Shown: piece by piece, positions 54,551 through 63,675 of the stretch
How the letters are laid out: each line of letters begins with the position of its first letter
How positions within the stretch are numbered: the stretch's first letter is position 1
Assembly: GCF_002964765.1 (NCBI RefSeq)
Contig: NZ_PQCF01000006.1
Coordinates: 1-64,000 of the forward strand
Length of the DNA stretch: 64,000 nucleotides
Direction: 5' to 3'
Origin: Pseudoalteromonas sp. T1lg88
GTDB lineage: Bacteria; Pseudomonadota; Gammaproteobacteria; Enterobacterales; Alteromonadaceae
The notes under the pieces: model-generated
The model's database searches: none
Seen by the model: the letters and a program-made list of their open reading frames with translations, nothing else
What the model was told of the DNA's origin: nothing
Position numbers and translations under genes: made by a program

Positions 54551-55372
54551 ATGTCACAGCAAACCATCGCGTTTATCGGTACTGGAAACATGAGTTACGC
54601 CATCATTGGCGGCATGGTGAAAAATGGCTTTGCCAAAGAGCAGATCATTGCCACCAATCGTAATCAGGAAAAACTCGCGAAGGTGGCCGCGGACTTTGGT
54701 GTACGCACCACCGCCGATAATATTGAAGCCCTGCAACAGGCCGACATCATAGTTTTGTCGGTTAAACCCCAGATGATGGCCGAGTTGGCACAAAGCTTTA
54801 TTGCCGCTGGGGTCGACTTCAGCGACAAGGTCTTTATTTCCGTTGCCGCCGGTATCACGGTGAAACGTCTGCAGGAAATGCTGAGCCACCCGGTAAAAAT
54901 GGTGCGCTGCATGCCAAACACGCCTTCGCTGCTTGGTCGTGGCGTCAGCGGTCTGTATGCCGAAGGCACCAGCGACGATGAGAACCAGTTTATTGAAGCC
55001 GTGTTTAAAAGCACAGGCCTGGTGGTCTGGGTCGATAAAGAAGATCAAATCAATGACATCATAGCCGTCACCGGCTCGTCACCGGCCTATTTCTTCTTGT
55101 TTATGGAAGCCATTGAACAAAAAGCGATTGAGCTGGGCTTTAATGCCGAGCAAGCACGCGCTCTGGTACAGCAAACCGCTCTGGGTGCGGCGGAGATGGC
55201 TCTGTCGCAAACGGATATCAGCATCGCCCAGTTACGCGCCAATGTAACGTCCAAAGGCGGCACCACCCACGCTGCGGTGGAGCACCTTAAGGCGCATGGC
55301 TTAATTGAAAACGTCTCCGGCGCCATGGATGCATGCATTGCCCGCGCCCAGGAGATGGAACAAGAAATTTAA
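54551..55372 (+). CDS. proC: Pyrroline-5-carboxylate reductase
   Basis: A 273-residue NAD(P)H-dependent enzyme for the last step of proline synthesis. N-terminal Rossmann motif is IAFIGTGNMSYAIIGGMV; later VRCMPNTPSLLGRGVSG and the GSSPAYFFLFMEA, VTSKGGTTHAAVEHL blocks are conserved. Length matches the family (about 270). It lies between yggS and yggT. Confidence 0.96.
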   Translation: MSQQTIAFIGTGNMSYAIIGGMVKNGFAKEQIIATNRNQEKLAKVAADFGVRTTADNIEALQQADIIVLSVKPQMMAELAQSFIAAGVDFSDKVFISVAAGITVKRLQEMLSHPVKMVRCMPNTPSLLGRGVSGLYAEGTSDDENQFIEAVFKSTGLVVWVDKEDQINDIIAVTGSSPAYFFLFMEAIEQKAIELGFNAEQARALVQQTALGAAEMALSQTDISIAQLRANVTSKGGTTHAAVEHLKAHGLIENVSGAMDACIARAQEMEQEI

Positions 55373-55392
55373 TTTTTATTAAGGCTGAACGC

Positions 55393-55926
55393 ATGAACTC
55401 AGTGCATTTTTTAGTTGGCATCCTGTTTGATTTATTCCTTATGGTGGTGCTTCTGCGCTTTTGGCTGCAGGCGGCACGCGCGGACTTTTACAACCCGCTC
55501 AGCCAGTTTGTGGTGAAAGCCACCAGCTTTGCCGTTAATCCGCTGCGCAAGGTGATCCCCGGCTTTGCCGGTTTAGACATTGCTTCCCTGGTACTGGCCT
55601 TTATCGTCGCCTTTGCCAAGGTAGCCACCCTCTTGCTGATGTTTGGCGAAGGCTGGAATACCAGCTTAGTGCTGATGGGCGGTGTTTTCACCCTTATTCG
55701 CGAGGCCCTGCAGCTGCTGTTCTGGGTGTTGATCATTCGCGCCATCCTAAGCTGGGTAAGCCAGGGCTATAATCCTATCGAAGCCATCTTCCATCAGTTG
55801 ACCGAGCCCATGCTACGGCCGATAAGAAAGGTGATCCCTCCCATCGGCGGCTTAGACCTGTCGATCCTGGTTCTGATCATCGGCTTACAATTTTTGCAGT
55901 TCTTATTAATGGATTTAACCCGTTAA
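55393..55926 (+). CDS. yggT: YggT-family membrane protein
   Basis: A 177-residue protein with two YggT repeats, each ending in the motif NPLRKVIPGFAGLDIASLVLAF and LRPIRKVIPPIGGLDLSILVLII. About four to five hydrophobic helices. Family members support osmotic or salt tolerance and membrane organisation in some bacteria. ATG at 55393 preferred over an upstream frame start. Located in the proC-yggT-rdgB run. Confidence 0.9.
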   Translation: MNSVHFLVGILFDLFLMVVLLRFWLQAARADFYNPLSQFVVKATSFAVNPLRKVIPGFAGLDIASLVLAFIVAFAKVATLLLMFGEGWNTSLVLMGGVFTLIREALQLLFWVLIIRAILSWVSQGYNPIEAIFHQLTEPMLRPIRKVIPPIGGLDLSILVLIIGLQFLQFLLMDLTR

Positions 55927-56013
55927 TCATGTCTCGGGCGGCACTAGTTCGCCCGATTTCTGATACACTTACTGAGTAGACCTTATAGTACTCACAACAC
56001 AGGAGTGGCAGCT

Positions 56014-56451
56014 ATGAAAGCCCTGCTATACAGCCTAATTTTAAGCCTTCTGTGCATGGCACCAAGCTATGCGGCGCAAAACGAAGTTCAAGGCGGTCAG
56101 TTTAAAAACCTTGGCCATTGGCAAGTTCACTATATTGCCTTTCCCTCAACCACTATTACGCCTCAGGTAGCCCGCAGCTATAACTTAGAGCGTGCCGGCG
56201 ACCGAGCCCTGATTAATATTTCCGTTCTCAAGAACGACAAGCCGCAAACCGTGGCCATTTCCGGTGTGGCGAAAAACCTGCTGGGACAAAGCGAGAAGCT
56301 GGAATTCCAGGAAATCAAAGAAGGCGACAGCGTTTACTATATCGCCCAGATGCGTTTTGAAGATGAAGAAACCTACCGCTTTGAAATTACCCTGACTCAG
56401 GGTACGACAGTGGAAGTGCTGCGCTTTCATCAAAAGCTATACAAAGATTAA
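56014..56451 (+). CDS. DUF4426 periplasmic protein
   Basis: A 145-residue protein with a signal peptide ([20 protein letters not shown]) and a body with [34 protein letters not shown], the DUF4426 pattern. Its place between yggT and rdgB is conserved in Alteromonadales-like genomes. Function unknown. ATG at 56014 follows GGAGTGGCAGC-type spacing and fits the signal peptide better than the ATG at 56005. Confidence 0.82.
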   Translation: MKALLYSLILSLLCMAPSYAAQNEVQGGQFKNLGHWQVHYIAFPSTTITPQVARSYNLERAGDRALINISVLKNDKPQTVAISGVAKNLLGQSEKLEFQEIKEGDSVYYIAQMRFEDEETYRFEITLTQGTTVEVLRFHQKLYKD

Positions 56452-56461
56452 GAGAGAACAG

Positions 56462-57046
56462 ATGACAACTTGGGTGCTTGCCACCGGCAACAAGGGTAAG
56501 GTTGCCGAGCTCAGCGCGCTATTAAGCGACTTAAATATCACCATAAAGCCACAAAGCGACTTTGACGTTAGTGATGTAGCCGAGACAGGCACCACCTTTG
56601 TGGAAAACGCCATTATCAAAGCCCGTCACGCCAGTGCGCAAACGGGCTTGCCGGCCATTGCCGACGACTCGGGCCTAATTGTCGATGCCCTCGATGGCGC
56701 CCCCGGCGTCTACAGTGCCCGCTATGGTGGCCCAGGCGCCAGCGACGGTGATAATATCGATAAACTGTTGCTGGATATGCAGGGGCAAACAAAGCGCAGT
56801 GCGCGCTTTTGCTGCGTGCTGGTGTTAATGCGCCATAAAGACGACCCATTACCGCTTATCTGTCAGGCTACCTGGGAAGGCGAGATCACCGAACAGCGCA
56901 GTGGTTTTGAAGGCTTTGGTTATGATCCCGTGTTTAAGGTCGAAGGCCTGAATAAAACCAGTGCCGAGCTGACCAAGGCCGAGAAAAACGCCATTAGCCA
57001 TCGCGGCCAGGCATTACAGCTGCTACTTGCTCAATTGCAGGGTTAA
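56462..57046 (+). CDS. rdgB: XTP/dITP diphosphatase RdgB
   Basis: A 194-residue Ham1-like house-cleaning enzyme hydrolysing dITP and XTP. Conserved motifs are [56 protein letters not shown] and GFGYDPVF. Starts 10 bases after the DUF4426 stop; ends four bases before hemW. Confidence 0.95.
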   Translation: MTTWVLATGNKGKVAELSALLSDLNITIKPQSDFDVSDVAETGTTFVENAIIKARHASAQTGLPAIADDSGLIVDALDGAPGVYSARYGGPGASDGDNIDKLLLDMQGQTKRSARFCCVLVLMRHKDDPLPLICQATWEGEITEQRSGFEGFGYDPVFKVEGLNKTSAELTKAEKNAISHRGQALQLLLAQLQG

Positions 57047-57049
57047 CGC

Positions 57050-58186
57050 GTGACCCTGCCTCCATTAAGTCTATACATACATATTCCCTGGTGCGTACAA
57101 AAATGCCCTTACTGCGACTTTAATAGTCACGGTCAAAAAGGACAGCAGATCCCCGAACAGGAATATGTGCAGCACCTGCTTGCCGACTTGCGCGCCGATG
57201 CCCCCCTTGCGGCCGGACGTCCTATTCACAGTATTTTTATCGGTGGCGGTACTCCGAGTTTGTTATCGGGTGAGGCGCTGCAAACCCTGCTCGATGGCGT
57301 GCGTAAACTTACGCCGCTGGCCGACAACGCAGAAATCACCCTGGAAGCCAACCCGGGCACCGTGGAGTTCGGGCGCTTTGCCGACTATGTTAAGGCCGGT
57401 GTGAATCGTATTTCCATCGGCGTGCAGTCCATGCAGCAGGATAAGCTCAAGGCCCTGGGGCGCATCCACAGTGCCGATGAAGCCAAGCGTGCGGCCGAAC
57501 AGGCCCATCAGGTGGGGCTGCGCAGCTTCAACCTTGATTTAATGCATGGCCTGCCTGGGCAGAGCATAGACGATGCCCTCGGCGACTTACGTCAGGTTAT
57601 CGCCTTAAATCCGCCGCATATATCCTGGTATCAGTTGACCATAGAGCCCAATACCCAGTTTTATTCCAAGCCGCCGACCCTGCCCGAAGACGACACCCTG
57701 TGGCAGATACAGGAGTTGGGCCAGGACCTGTTGCGCGAGGCTGGTTATCAGCAGTATGAAATATCTGGTTACGCAAAACCCGGCCATCAATGCCAACACA
57801 ACTTGAATTATTGGCGGTTTGGCGATTATATAGGCATAGGTTGTGGCGCCCATGGCAAAATAACCACACCCGATGGCGACATAGTGCGCACCGAGAAGGT
57901 GAAGCACCCGCGCGGTTATATGGATCTTACCAAGCCCTATTTATATAAGCAGTGGTCCGTTACCGACGACGAGCGACCCTTTGAGTTTATGATGAACCGT
58001 TTGCGTTTAGCTGAGCCCTGCCCCCTTGCAGAGTTCCAACAATACACGGGGTTAGATCTGAGCCAGATTGAAACTCAGTTACAAGCGGCGCAGCAGCAAG
58101 GCTTGCTCAGTCGTGACAGCACCCATATTCGGGTGACCGAGCGCGGCCATAGGTATCTCAATGAGCTGCTGGAAATGTTCGTTTAA
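57050..58186 (+). CDS. hemW: Radical-SAM haem chaperone HemW (formerly called coproporphyrinogen oxidase-like)
   Basis: A 378-residue radical-SAM protein. The [4Fe-4S] motif is WCVQKCPYCDF (C-x3-C-x2-C, about residues 15-22). HemW proteins deliver haem and have no oxidase activity; the true HemN has an extra cysteine and an N-terminal extension absent here. GTG start follows rdgB with four bases between. It is the last gene of the yggS-hemW run. Confidence 0.93.
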   Translation: MTLPPLSLYIHIPWCVQKCPYCDFNSHGQKGQQIPEQEYVQHLLADLRADAPLAAGRPIHSIFIGGGTPSLLSGEALQTLLDGVRKLTPLADNAEITLEANPGTVEFGRFADYVKAGVNRISIGVQSMQQDKLKALGRIHSADEAKRAAEQAHQVGLRSFNLDLMHGLPGQSIDDALGDLRQVIALNPPHISWYQLTIEPNTQFYSKPPTLPEDDTLWQIQELGQDLLREAGYQQYEISGYAKPGHQCQHNLNYWRFGDYIGIGCGAHGKITTPDGDIVRTEKVKHPRGYMDLTKPYLYKQWSVTDDERPFEFMMNRLRLAEPCPLAEFQQYTGLDLSQIETQLQAAQQQGLLSRDSTHIRVTERGHRYLNELLEMFV

Positions 58187-58209
58187 TAACAATAACTAGG
58201 ATTTGGACA

Positions 58210-58734
58210 ATGAAATTAACAGGTTTGCTTTTAGCTATTTTTTTATTGAGCCCTTGGGCTTACGGTGAACAAGCAAACCCTGTTATTCAAGACTTTGGTT
58301 ACTTTTATCAGGTACCAGAGCATGCCACCATAGCTGCGGATACCCGCTTTAAAATCGCCTTCGATGTGGCCCCTGCGGCCAAGGCCGGCGAGCAAAATAA
58401 CCATATCAATTCCCTGGCGCGCTTTATTAATATGCATGTGGCGCACGGGGTTAAACCAGAAAATATTGAATTAGCCCTGGTTGTTCATGGTGGCGCCTCG
58501 GTCGATGTGCTGAGCAATAAATTCTATAAAGAGCGATTAGGGGTGGATAACAAAAATCAGGCCCTGATCAGACAATTACTGGATAACAACACCCAGGTCT
58601 ATGTGTGCGGTCAGTCTGCAACCCATTATAAAATCAGTGCCGAGCAGTTGATCCCCGGTGTACAAATGGCGCTTTCCGCCATGACCGCCCATGCGCAACT
58701 GCAGCAGCAAGGCTACACATTAAATCCATTTTAA
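58210..58734 (+). CDS. DsrE-family exported protein
   Basis: A 174-residue protein with a signal peptide (MKLTGLLLAIFLLSPWAYG). The mature part has the DsrE/YchN fold pattern: HINSLARFINMHVAHG, ENIELALVVHGGASVDVL, VYVCGQSATHYKIS. It retains one cysteine (VCGQ) at the position used in sulfur-relay DsrE proteins, yet is exported, so a sulfur-transfer role is uncertain. It starts 23 bases after hemW and may be cotranscribed. Confidence 0.78.
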   Translation: MKLTGLLLAIFLLSPWAYGEQANPVIQDFGYFYQVPEHATIAADTRFKIAFDVAPAAKAGEQNNHINSLARFINMHVAHGVKPENIELALVVHGGASVDVLSNKFYKERLGVDNKNQALIRQLLDNNTQVYVCGQSATHYKISAEQLIPGVQMALSAMTAHAQLQQQGYTLNPF

Positions 58735-58833
58735 AACCGCTCCCATCGGAGCCTTAAAACAACAAGATTATTTTAACTTTCGCGGGGCATCTGCCTTCGC
58801 ACAACAACAAGTGAAAGGATAGGTAAAATAACT

Positions 58834-60675
58834 ATGCGCAAGCTAACACTTATCGCCGCAGCCATCAGCGCCACACTGCTGGCCGGTTGCCAAAACACAC
58901 AAAACACCAGCACACCGGCCGCAACGCCAGCGCCGGTACAAGAGATTGCTCAAAGCGAAGTCGAAAAAGCCAACGCTTTTTTTGAAGAAGTCTTTAACCG
59001 CAACATCATGCGCAGCCCTACATTCCAAACTTATATGGGTATTAAAAAAGACTATGATAAGTGGGATGACGAAAGCGAAGAGCGCGCCCTAGAAGACCTG
59101 GCTCTGGCCAAGGCAGATCTGGAAATGCTGAAAACCATCGACCGCAGCAAGCTCGACGCCACTACACAGGTGAGCTACGACCTGATGCAGCAAAACCTTG
59201 AGGAAGGCATTAATGATTTCCAATGGCGCTACCACACCTACCCGGTAAACCAGATGTATGGTACCCACTCCATGGTGGCAGCGTTTTTAATTAATCAGCA
59301 CAGCATTGCCAATGTAGAAGAAGCAAAGGCGTATATCGCCCGTTTAAACGGCGTGCCTAAGCTGTTTGCCCAGTTGGAAGAAAACCTGGAAACCCGTGCC
59401 AGCAAGGGTATTATTGCGCCTAAGTTCGTGTTCCCTCATGTGATTGAAGCGAGCCAAAACATCATTACCGGCGCGCCGTTTGGTGGCGAGCAGGACTCAA
59501 CCCTGCTGGCCGACTTTAAACGCAAAATCGAAAAGCTAGAGATCGATACAGAGCAAAAGCAAGCCCTTATCGCCGAGGCCACCGAAGCCCTTAAGGTCTC
59601 GGTTAAGCCGGCCTACGCCAGCCTTATCGGTTACTTGCAGCAGCTTGAAAAGCGTGCCGATGAGCGCGACGGCGCCTGGAAGTTCCCTGACGGTAAAACC
59701 TTCTATAACACCATGCTTGAGCGCACCACCACCACCGACCTAACGGCGGATGAAATTCATGCCATCGGTCTTGCCGAGGTGCAGCGTATCCATGATGAAA
59801 TGCGTGCGATCAAGGAAAAGGTGGGTTTCGAGGGCGATCTCAAAGCCTTTATGGAATTTATGAAAACCGACAAGCAGTTCTACTACCCAGATACCCAAGA
59901 AGGCCGCGATGCTTACTTGGCCGAAGCGGTACGCGTAATCGATGATATGAAGAGTCGTTTAGACGAGCTGTTTATCGTGAAGCCTAAGGCAGATTTAACC
60001 GTGAAGGCGGTAGAAGCTTTCCGTGAAAAGTCTGCGGGTAAAGCCTTCTATCAGCAGCCTGCGCCGGATGGCTCACGCCCGGGCGTTTACTATGCCAACC
60101 TGTACGATATGGAAGCCATGCCGACCTATCAATTGGAAGCCCTGGCGTATCACGAAGGGATCCCAGGTCACCATATGCAAATCGCCATTGCCCAAGAGCT
60201 TGAAGGCGTACCTAGTTTCCGTAAGTTTGGCCGCTTCACCGCCTACACCGAGGGCTGGGGACTGTACTCTGAGCTACTGCCAAAAGAAATGGGCCTATAC
60301 CAAGACCCTTACTCGGACTTTGGTCGCCTGGCCATGGAACTATGGCGCGCCTGTCGCCTGGTTGTTGATACAGGTATCCACGCCAAACGTTGGACGCGTC
60401 AGCAAGGCATCGATTTCTACGTAAACAACACACCGAATGCCACCTCGGATGCGGTGAAAATGGTTGAGCGTCATATCGTAATGCCATCACAAGCCACAGC
60501 CTACAAGGTCGGCATGCTGAAGATCGTTGAGCTGCGTGAAGAAGCGAAAAAGGCTCTGGGTGACAAGTTTGATATTCGTCAATTCCACGACGTGGTATTG
60601 AAAAACGGCCCGGTACCGTTAAACCTGCTTGAAGAAATGGTGGACGAATGGGTTGCTAAGAAGCAAGCCGCCTAA
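58834..60675 (+). CDS. DUF885 family lipoprotein peptidase
   Basis: A 613-residue protein with a lipobox (TLLAGCQ, C19 after MRKLTLIAAAISATLLAGC), so it is a lipoprotein. DUF885 proteins are mostly helical zinc metalloproteases; here YHEGIPGHHMQ (about residues 437-447) matches the H-E-x-x-G-H-H site, and FTAYTEGWGLYSE supplies the distal glutamate. It would cleave periplasmic peptides. Terminator follows. Monocistronic. Confidence 0.85.
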   Translation: MRKLTLIAAAISATLLAGCQNTQNTSTPAATPAPVQEIAQSEVEKANAFFEEVFNRNIMRSPTFQTYMGIKKDYDKWDDESEERALEDLALAKADLEMLKTIDRSKLDATTQVSYDLMQQNLEEGINDFQWRYHTYPVNQMYGTHSMVAAFLINQHSIANVEEAKAYIARLNGVPKLFAQLEENLETRASKGIIAPKFVFPHVIEASQNIITGAPFGGEQDSTLLADFKRKIEKLEIDTEQKQALIAEATEALKVSVKPAYASLIGYLQQLEKRADERDGAWKFPDGKTFYNTMLERTTTTDLTADEIHAIGLAEVQRIHDEMRAIKEKVGFEGDLKAFMEFMKTDKQFYYPDTQEGRDAYLAEAVRVIDDMKSRLDELFIVKPKADLTVKAVEAFREKSAGKAFYQQPAPDGSRPGVYYANLYDMEAMPTYQLEALAYHEGIPGHHMQIAIAQELEGVPSFRKFGRFTAYTEGWGLYSELLPKEMGLYQDPYSDFGRLAMELWRACRLVVDTGIHAKRWTRQQGIDFYVNNTPNATSDAVKMVERHIVMPSQATAYKVGMLKIVELREEAKKALGDKFDIRQFHDVVLKNGPVPLNLLEEMVDEWVAKKQAA

Positions 60676-60696
60676 TCTTACTATTGAGATTGGAAT

Positions 60697-60728
60697 GAAA
60701 AAACGCCGGTCAGTGACCGGCGTTTTTA
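60697..60728. terminator. Bidirectional terminator between the DUF885 and PepSY genes
   Basis: AAAACGCCGGTCA pairs with TGACCGGCGTTTT with T and A runs on the sides. It ends both convergent genes. Confidence 0.88.
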
Positions 60729-61781
60729 TTTTCGTCCTCGCCACATCACCAGCCCGGAAACCACAAAGAATACCGGCAATAGGCTCAGCAACAACCAGAG
60801 CACCTGCACTATGGGCCCGGCAAAATCACCGATATGAAACTTGTATTTAAAATTCCATACCTGAGTAGGCAGATTGGCGGCGGCGCCATCGAAACTATTA
60901 ATCACTTGCGCGCTGTAAGGATTCACCCAGACCCAGGAATAGGCATGGCTTTCTCCGGGTTGTTTGAGGCGCAGCGCCAAAGGCTTTTCCGCGCTTTTGG
61001 GGAAATAAATGCGAAACAAGGCAGCCTCCGGAAACACGGCCAAACCCTTTTCAAACGCCTCTTGGAAGTGCGTTTGCGCCATGGGGGTAATGTCATCAAC
61101 CTGAGGGCGGGATTCAACCTGCCCCGGCAGCACGGCGTTGACCACGGCCTGTGTCGGCGCCTTCCAGTTAAAGGCAATGCCGGAAAAGGCGATAAGTAGC
61201 AAGGGCAAGCAGGTATACACGCCGAGCACATGGTGCACCTGGCGGTTGATCACCCGGGCCTTGGCGCGTCGGTTTATCTTCAGACGTTTTAAGCGTTGCT
61301 TGGGCTTGGCCCAGAGATAAAAACCGACCAAGAGCACCAGCATAAAGCCCAGCGCCATGGTTGACACCCAGTTGCGCAGCGGCATTTTGCCCTCACCGTC
61401 GCGCCATAATAACCAGCGATGCAGACCCATGGTAAAGCCGTACAAGGTGTCGTAATAATCGTAGCTATGCAGTACCTCTCCCGTGCTTGGCTCCAGGCTC
61501 GCATAACTGCCATCGGCCAGCCTTGCCTGCCAGGCCCAGCGGCTATCTTCTTCTATACTGATAAACTCTATCTTTTGCCCGCTCTGCTCCTGTACTTTTT
61601 GATACAGGGTATCCAGATCCAAGGGCGCCTCAGATGTGGCGCGCTGCCACAGCTCAGGATTCACCGCCAGTTGGATATCCTTGGCATAGATCAAAAGCGC
61701 CCCGGTGAGTGACATCAGCACTAAAAAAACGCTGATCACCAGCGCCAGGGTCAAATGAATTTTTCGTGCTACGCGTTTCAA
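60726..61781 (-). CDS. PepSY-associated transmembrane protein (iron-uptake type)
   Basis: A 351-residue protein with the PepSY_TM layout: helix KIHLTLALVISVFLVLMSLTGALLIY, periplasmic PepSY region (VNPELWQRA, ASLEPSTGEVLHSYDYYDTLYGF), HRWLLWRDGEGK, then helices at about 135-160, 185-210 and 320-345 ending VSGLVMWRGR. HLTLALV, GLHRWLLW and RQVHHVLGVY contain histidines typical of the FecB/PiuB-like family, some of which reduce or handle iron-siderophores. A good Fur-like box lies 40-60 bases upstream of the start. Confidence 0.85.
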   Translation of the reverse strand: MKRVARKIHLTLALVISVFLVLMSLTGALLIYAKDIQLAVNPELWQRATSEAPLDLDTLYQKVQEQSGQKIEFISIEEDSRWAWQARLADGSYASLEPSTGEVLHSYDYYDTLYGFTMGLHRWLLWRDGEGKMPLRNWVSTMALGFMLVLLVGFYLWAKPKQRLKRLKINRRAKARVINRQVHHVLGVYTCLPLLLIAFSGIAFNWKAPTQAVVNAVLPGQVESRPQVDDITPMAQTHFQEAFEKGLAVFPEAALFRIYFPKSAEKPLALRLKQPGESHAYSWVWVNPYSAQVINSFDGAAANLPTQVWNFKYKFHIGDFAGPIVQVLWLLLSLLPVFFVVSGLVMWRGRK

Positions 61782-61820
61782 ACTGCAATTCCATTGGCTA
61801 ACAACCCGGTCATTTTAAAT

Positions 61821-61839
61821 GATAATAGGTATCATTACC
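61821..61839. promoter_or_regulatory. Fur box upstream of the PepSY gene
   Basis: GATAATAGGTATCATTACC matches the 19-base Fur consensus at 14 positions and is a near-palindrome (TGATAAT...ATCATTA). It lies 40 bases before the PepSY gene start (minus strand). This predicts repression by iron-loaded Fur. Confidence 0.7.
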
Positions 61840-61942
61840 ATAGGAGTTTATTCTGCCTCCGGCCCTGATGCGAAAACGAATAGGTTTGACCTTAAAAGCT
61901 AGTAAGGATTCGGCACAGAGGCTTGAGTTAGGGTGAAGACCA

Positions 61943-62008
61943 GATCAACAATGGCTTGTTCCGAAACCATAGCAATTTTCGGTTCAAGCCATTACTTGGG
62001 CGTTAGCA
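61943..62008. repeat. attC-like hairpin near the P460 gene
   Basis: AATGGCTTG (61950-61958) pairs with CAAGCCATT (61985-61993), and the site continues ACTTGGGCGTTAGC on the right and GATCAAC on the left. The right half resembles attC site 1 at 566-586 (AGCC...TTATTTGGGCGTTA), with terminal GCGTTAG. The left R'' box is only partial. It could be a lone cassette site or chance. The stretch 61840-61942 shows no gene. Confidence 0.4.
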
Positions 62009-62013
62009 CATAA

Positions 62014-62565
62014 CTACTTTTTCAATACGGGATAGCCTTGGGTATACACCCAGTCAGTATCCTTGGCTGGCATATGACAACTTAAGCAGTCATTTTTGTA
62101 GTTGGTGGCTACATTTTTCGTCGGATTATCAGGTTTAAATAATGCCCACCCCCAACCGTCTCCCCACAAGGGGTTGTCCGCAAACCTGTTTTTACCGTCC
62201 TTGACCATCACAAACCATTGTTTGATCTGTCCACTCTCGTAACTGACGCCTTGGCCGGTCGTAAAATCACCGCTCTCGGCCACCCTTAACTCTTTAATAA
62301 TCACCGCCCCGTCGGGAAACTCGCCGGTGTTGCGATAGTGCTCTAACGTGCCCTCGCTGGCATAAACGCCGTGAAAGCCGCTGGCATCACCGCTGGGTAC
62401 CAACCAGGAGCCAAGGTGGGTGGTTGAGGTTCGAAAATCGGTCGCTAAGGTAATATTTCCTTCTTTATCAACAAATTCTTTAGGTAGATCCTTTGCTAAA
62501 GCGCCATAGGGCAGGCCTGCGATAAGCCCACTCAACAATATTATTTTCACTTGGTTAAGTTTCAT
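62014..62565 (-). CDS. Cytochrome P460 family protein
   Basis: A 183-residue periplasmic haem protein. It has a signal peptide (about 24 residues, ending ALAK), the family order LATDFRTSTTHLGSWLVP, HYRNTGEFPDGAVIIKEL and GKNRFADNPLWGDGWGWALF, and the haem site CLSCH (about residues 163-167) followed by MPA. P460 cytochromes oxidise hydroxylamine or bind nitric oxide, and a lysine crosslink to the haem is a family trait. It stands alone with no nitrogen-oxide gene near it and lies beside the attC-like hairpin. Confidence 0.85.
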   Translation of the reverse strand: MKLNQVKIILLSGLIAGLPYGALAKDLPKEFVDKEGNITLATDFRTSTTHLGSWLVPSGDASGFHGVYASEGTLEHYRNTGEFPDGAVIIKELRVAESGDFTTGQGVSYESGQIKQWFVMVKDGKNRFADNPLWGDGWGWALFKPDNPTKNVATNYKNDCLSCHMPAKDTDWVYTQGYPVLKK

Positions 62566-62922
62566 ATTGCTCTCCTATTGTTAATCTCTAAGGATAGTTA
62601 AAGGTTAAAATATAACCATGCAATATCATTCATACAGGCCTGTTTGAAAGCTTGCATTAGACCTTCTCGAAAAGCTTGCTTCAAAGGTTAGATCTGGTCG
62701 GTTCACCGACGTCAAGACAGAGGAAACACAAGGCTTTCGGCTAATCCTCGCCATCTTTAAAGTACGCTTATGAAAAAGTCTTAGCTGGCAAAAACTTGAA
62801 CGATTTGTTATCAATATATGTGGAAACGAACGGGGAAAGGTGCATGCTGACTAATGCCGGCGTTGCCACTACCAAATTATGACAAGCTGTTTTTTACCTC
62901 ACACTAGGATAGGGAAATTAAA
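62566..62922. other. Gene-free stretch before the small secreted protein
   Basis: No convincing gene is seen in these 357 bases. It includes the promoter of the P460 gene (minus strand) on the left and the upstream region of the next gene on the right. The composition is AT-richer than the core. AAGCTTGC occurs twice (near 62648 and 62672) without clear meaning. Confidence 0.4.
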
Positions 62923-63273
62923 ATGAAAATTAACACGAGTTTGTTAGCGCTTTCTCTATTGGCTTCTGCCTCGGGCTTCGCTGCTGAGACTTACCAAGTC
63001 ACTACTTCAGTCTATACAAATGGTGAATTGGTTGCTTCGCCTGTTGTGCTAGTGGAAGCGGACAAAGCGACTTCAATGACCATTGGCGAGAACTTTAGCT
63101 ACAATTTGACGGTAAAGCCGAACCAAGATGAAACGGCAGATGTTATTACGGCACTTACCCTTGAGAATGACACCCTCACCCCATCGTTCACGGTTGCCTA
63201 TGGCAAAGAAGCCAGTATAGAAATTGGCACTCAAAAACTGACAATCTTGGTGAGTAGAGTTGACAACCAATAG
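62923..63273 (+). CDS. Small secreted protein of unknown family
   Basis: A 116-residue protein with a clear signal peptide (MKINTSLLALSLLASASGFA, cut near AAE). The mature part is beta-rich (YQVTTSVYTNGELVASPVVLVEAD, VITALTLENDTLTPSFTVAYG) with no cysteines. I do not recognise the family. AGGATAGGG lies upstream of the ATG. No neighbour is clearly coupled to it. Confidence 0.6.
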   Translation: MKINTSLLALSLLASASGFAAETYQVTTSVYTNGELVASPVVLVEADKATSMTIGENFSYNLTVKPNQDETADVITALTLENDTLTPSFTVAYGKEASIEIGTQKLTILVSRVDNQ

Positions 63274-63435
63274 CCGTCACCAAAAACGCGCCGGCTGGGC
63301 GCCCAACCCAGGATAAGTGGCAACAATAGGTACTAAATTGGGGAATGGTCAACCTAAAACAGAAAGGTTTCTGGCCATTAGTGGTTCAAAAATTAACTAG
63401 GCACATTAATACTTTAAAAAACATGGAATAAAAAT

Positions 63436-63675
63436 ATGGAAATTATGGCATTTATCGGAATTGTAATATTTCTCATAGGTGGAATAGGTTTTCTAATAGC
63501 TGCGTTTAAAACCAATATCCTTTGGGGATTGGCGTGTCTATTTATCTCACCCGTTTCGATAATATATTTAATTTTGCACTGGTCAGAAGCTAAGAGCCCA
63601 TTCTTTCTTCAGCTTGCTGGACTTGCAGTCGTTCTTTTTTCTGGCTCTATGGGAGCGGATATAGCGTTAAATTAG
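63436..63675 (+). CDS. Small membrane protein of unknown family
   Basis: A 79-residue protein with two or three hydrophobic helices (about residues 4-24, 29-47 and 56-72) and few charged residues. Function not recognised. Lower GC than the core genes. Its ATG at 63436 has no strong ribosome site upstream, so translation is likely but not certain. Confidence 0.45.
   Translation: MEIMAFIGIVIFLIGGIGFLIAAFKTNILWGLACLFISPVSIIYLILHWSEAKSPFFLQLAGLAVVLFSGSMGADIALN

Noticed and set aside
54554..55048. A 164-codon minus-strand frame opposite proC
   Set aside because: proC is intact and diagnostic on the other strand; the frame has no own context or ribosome site.
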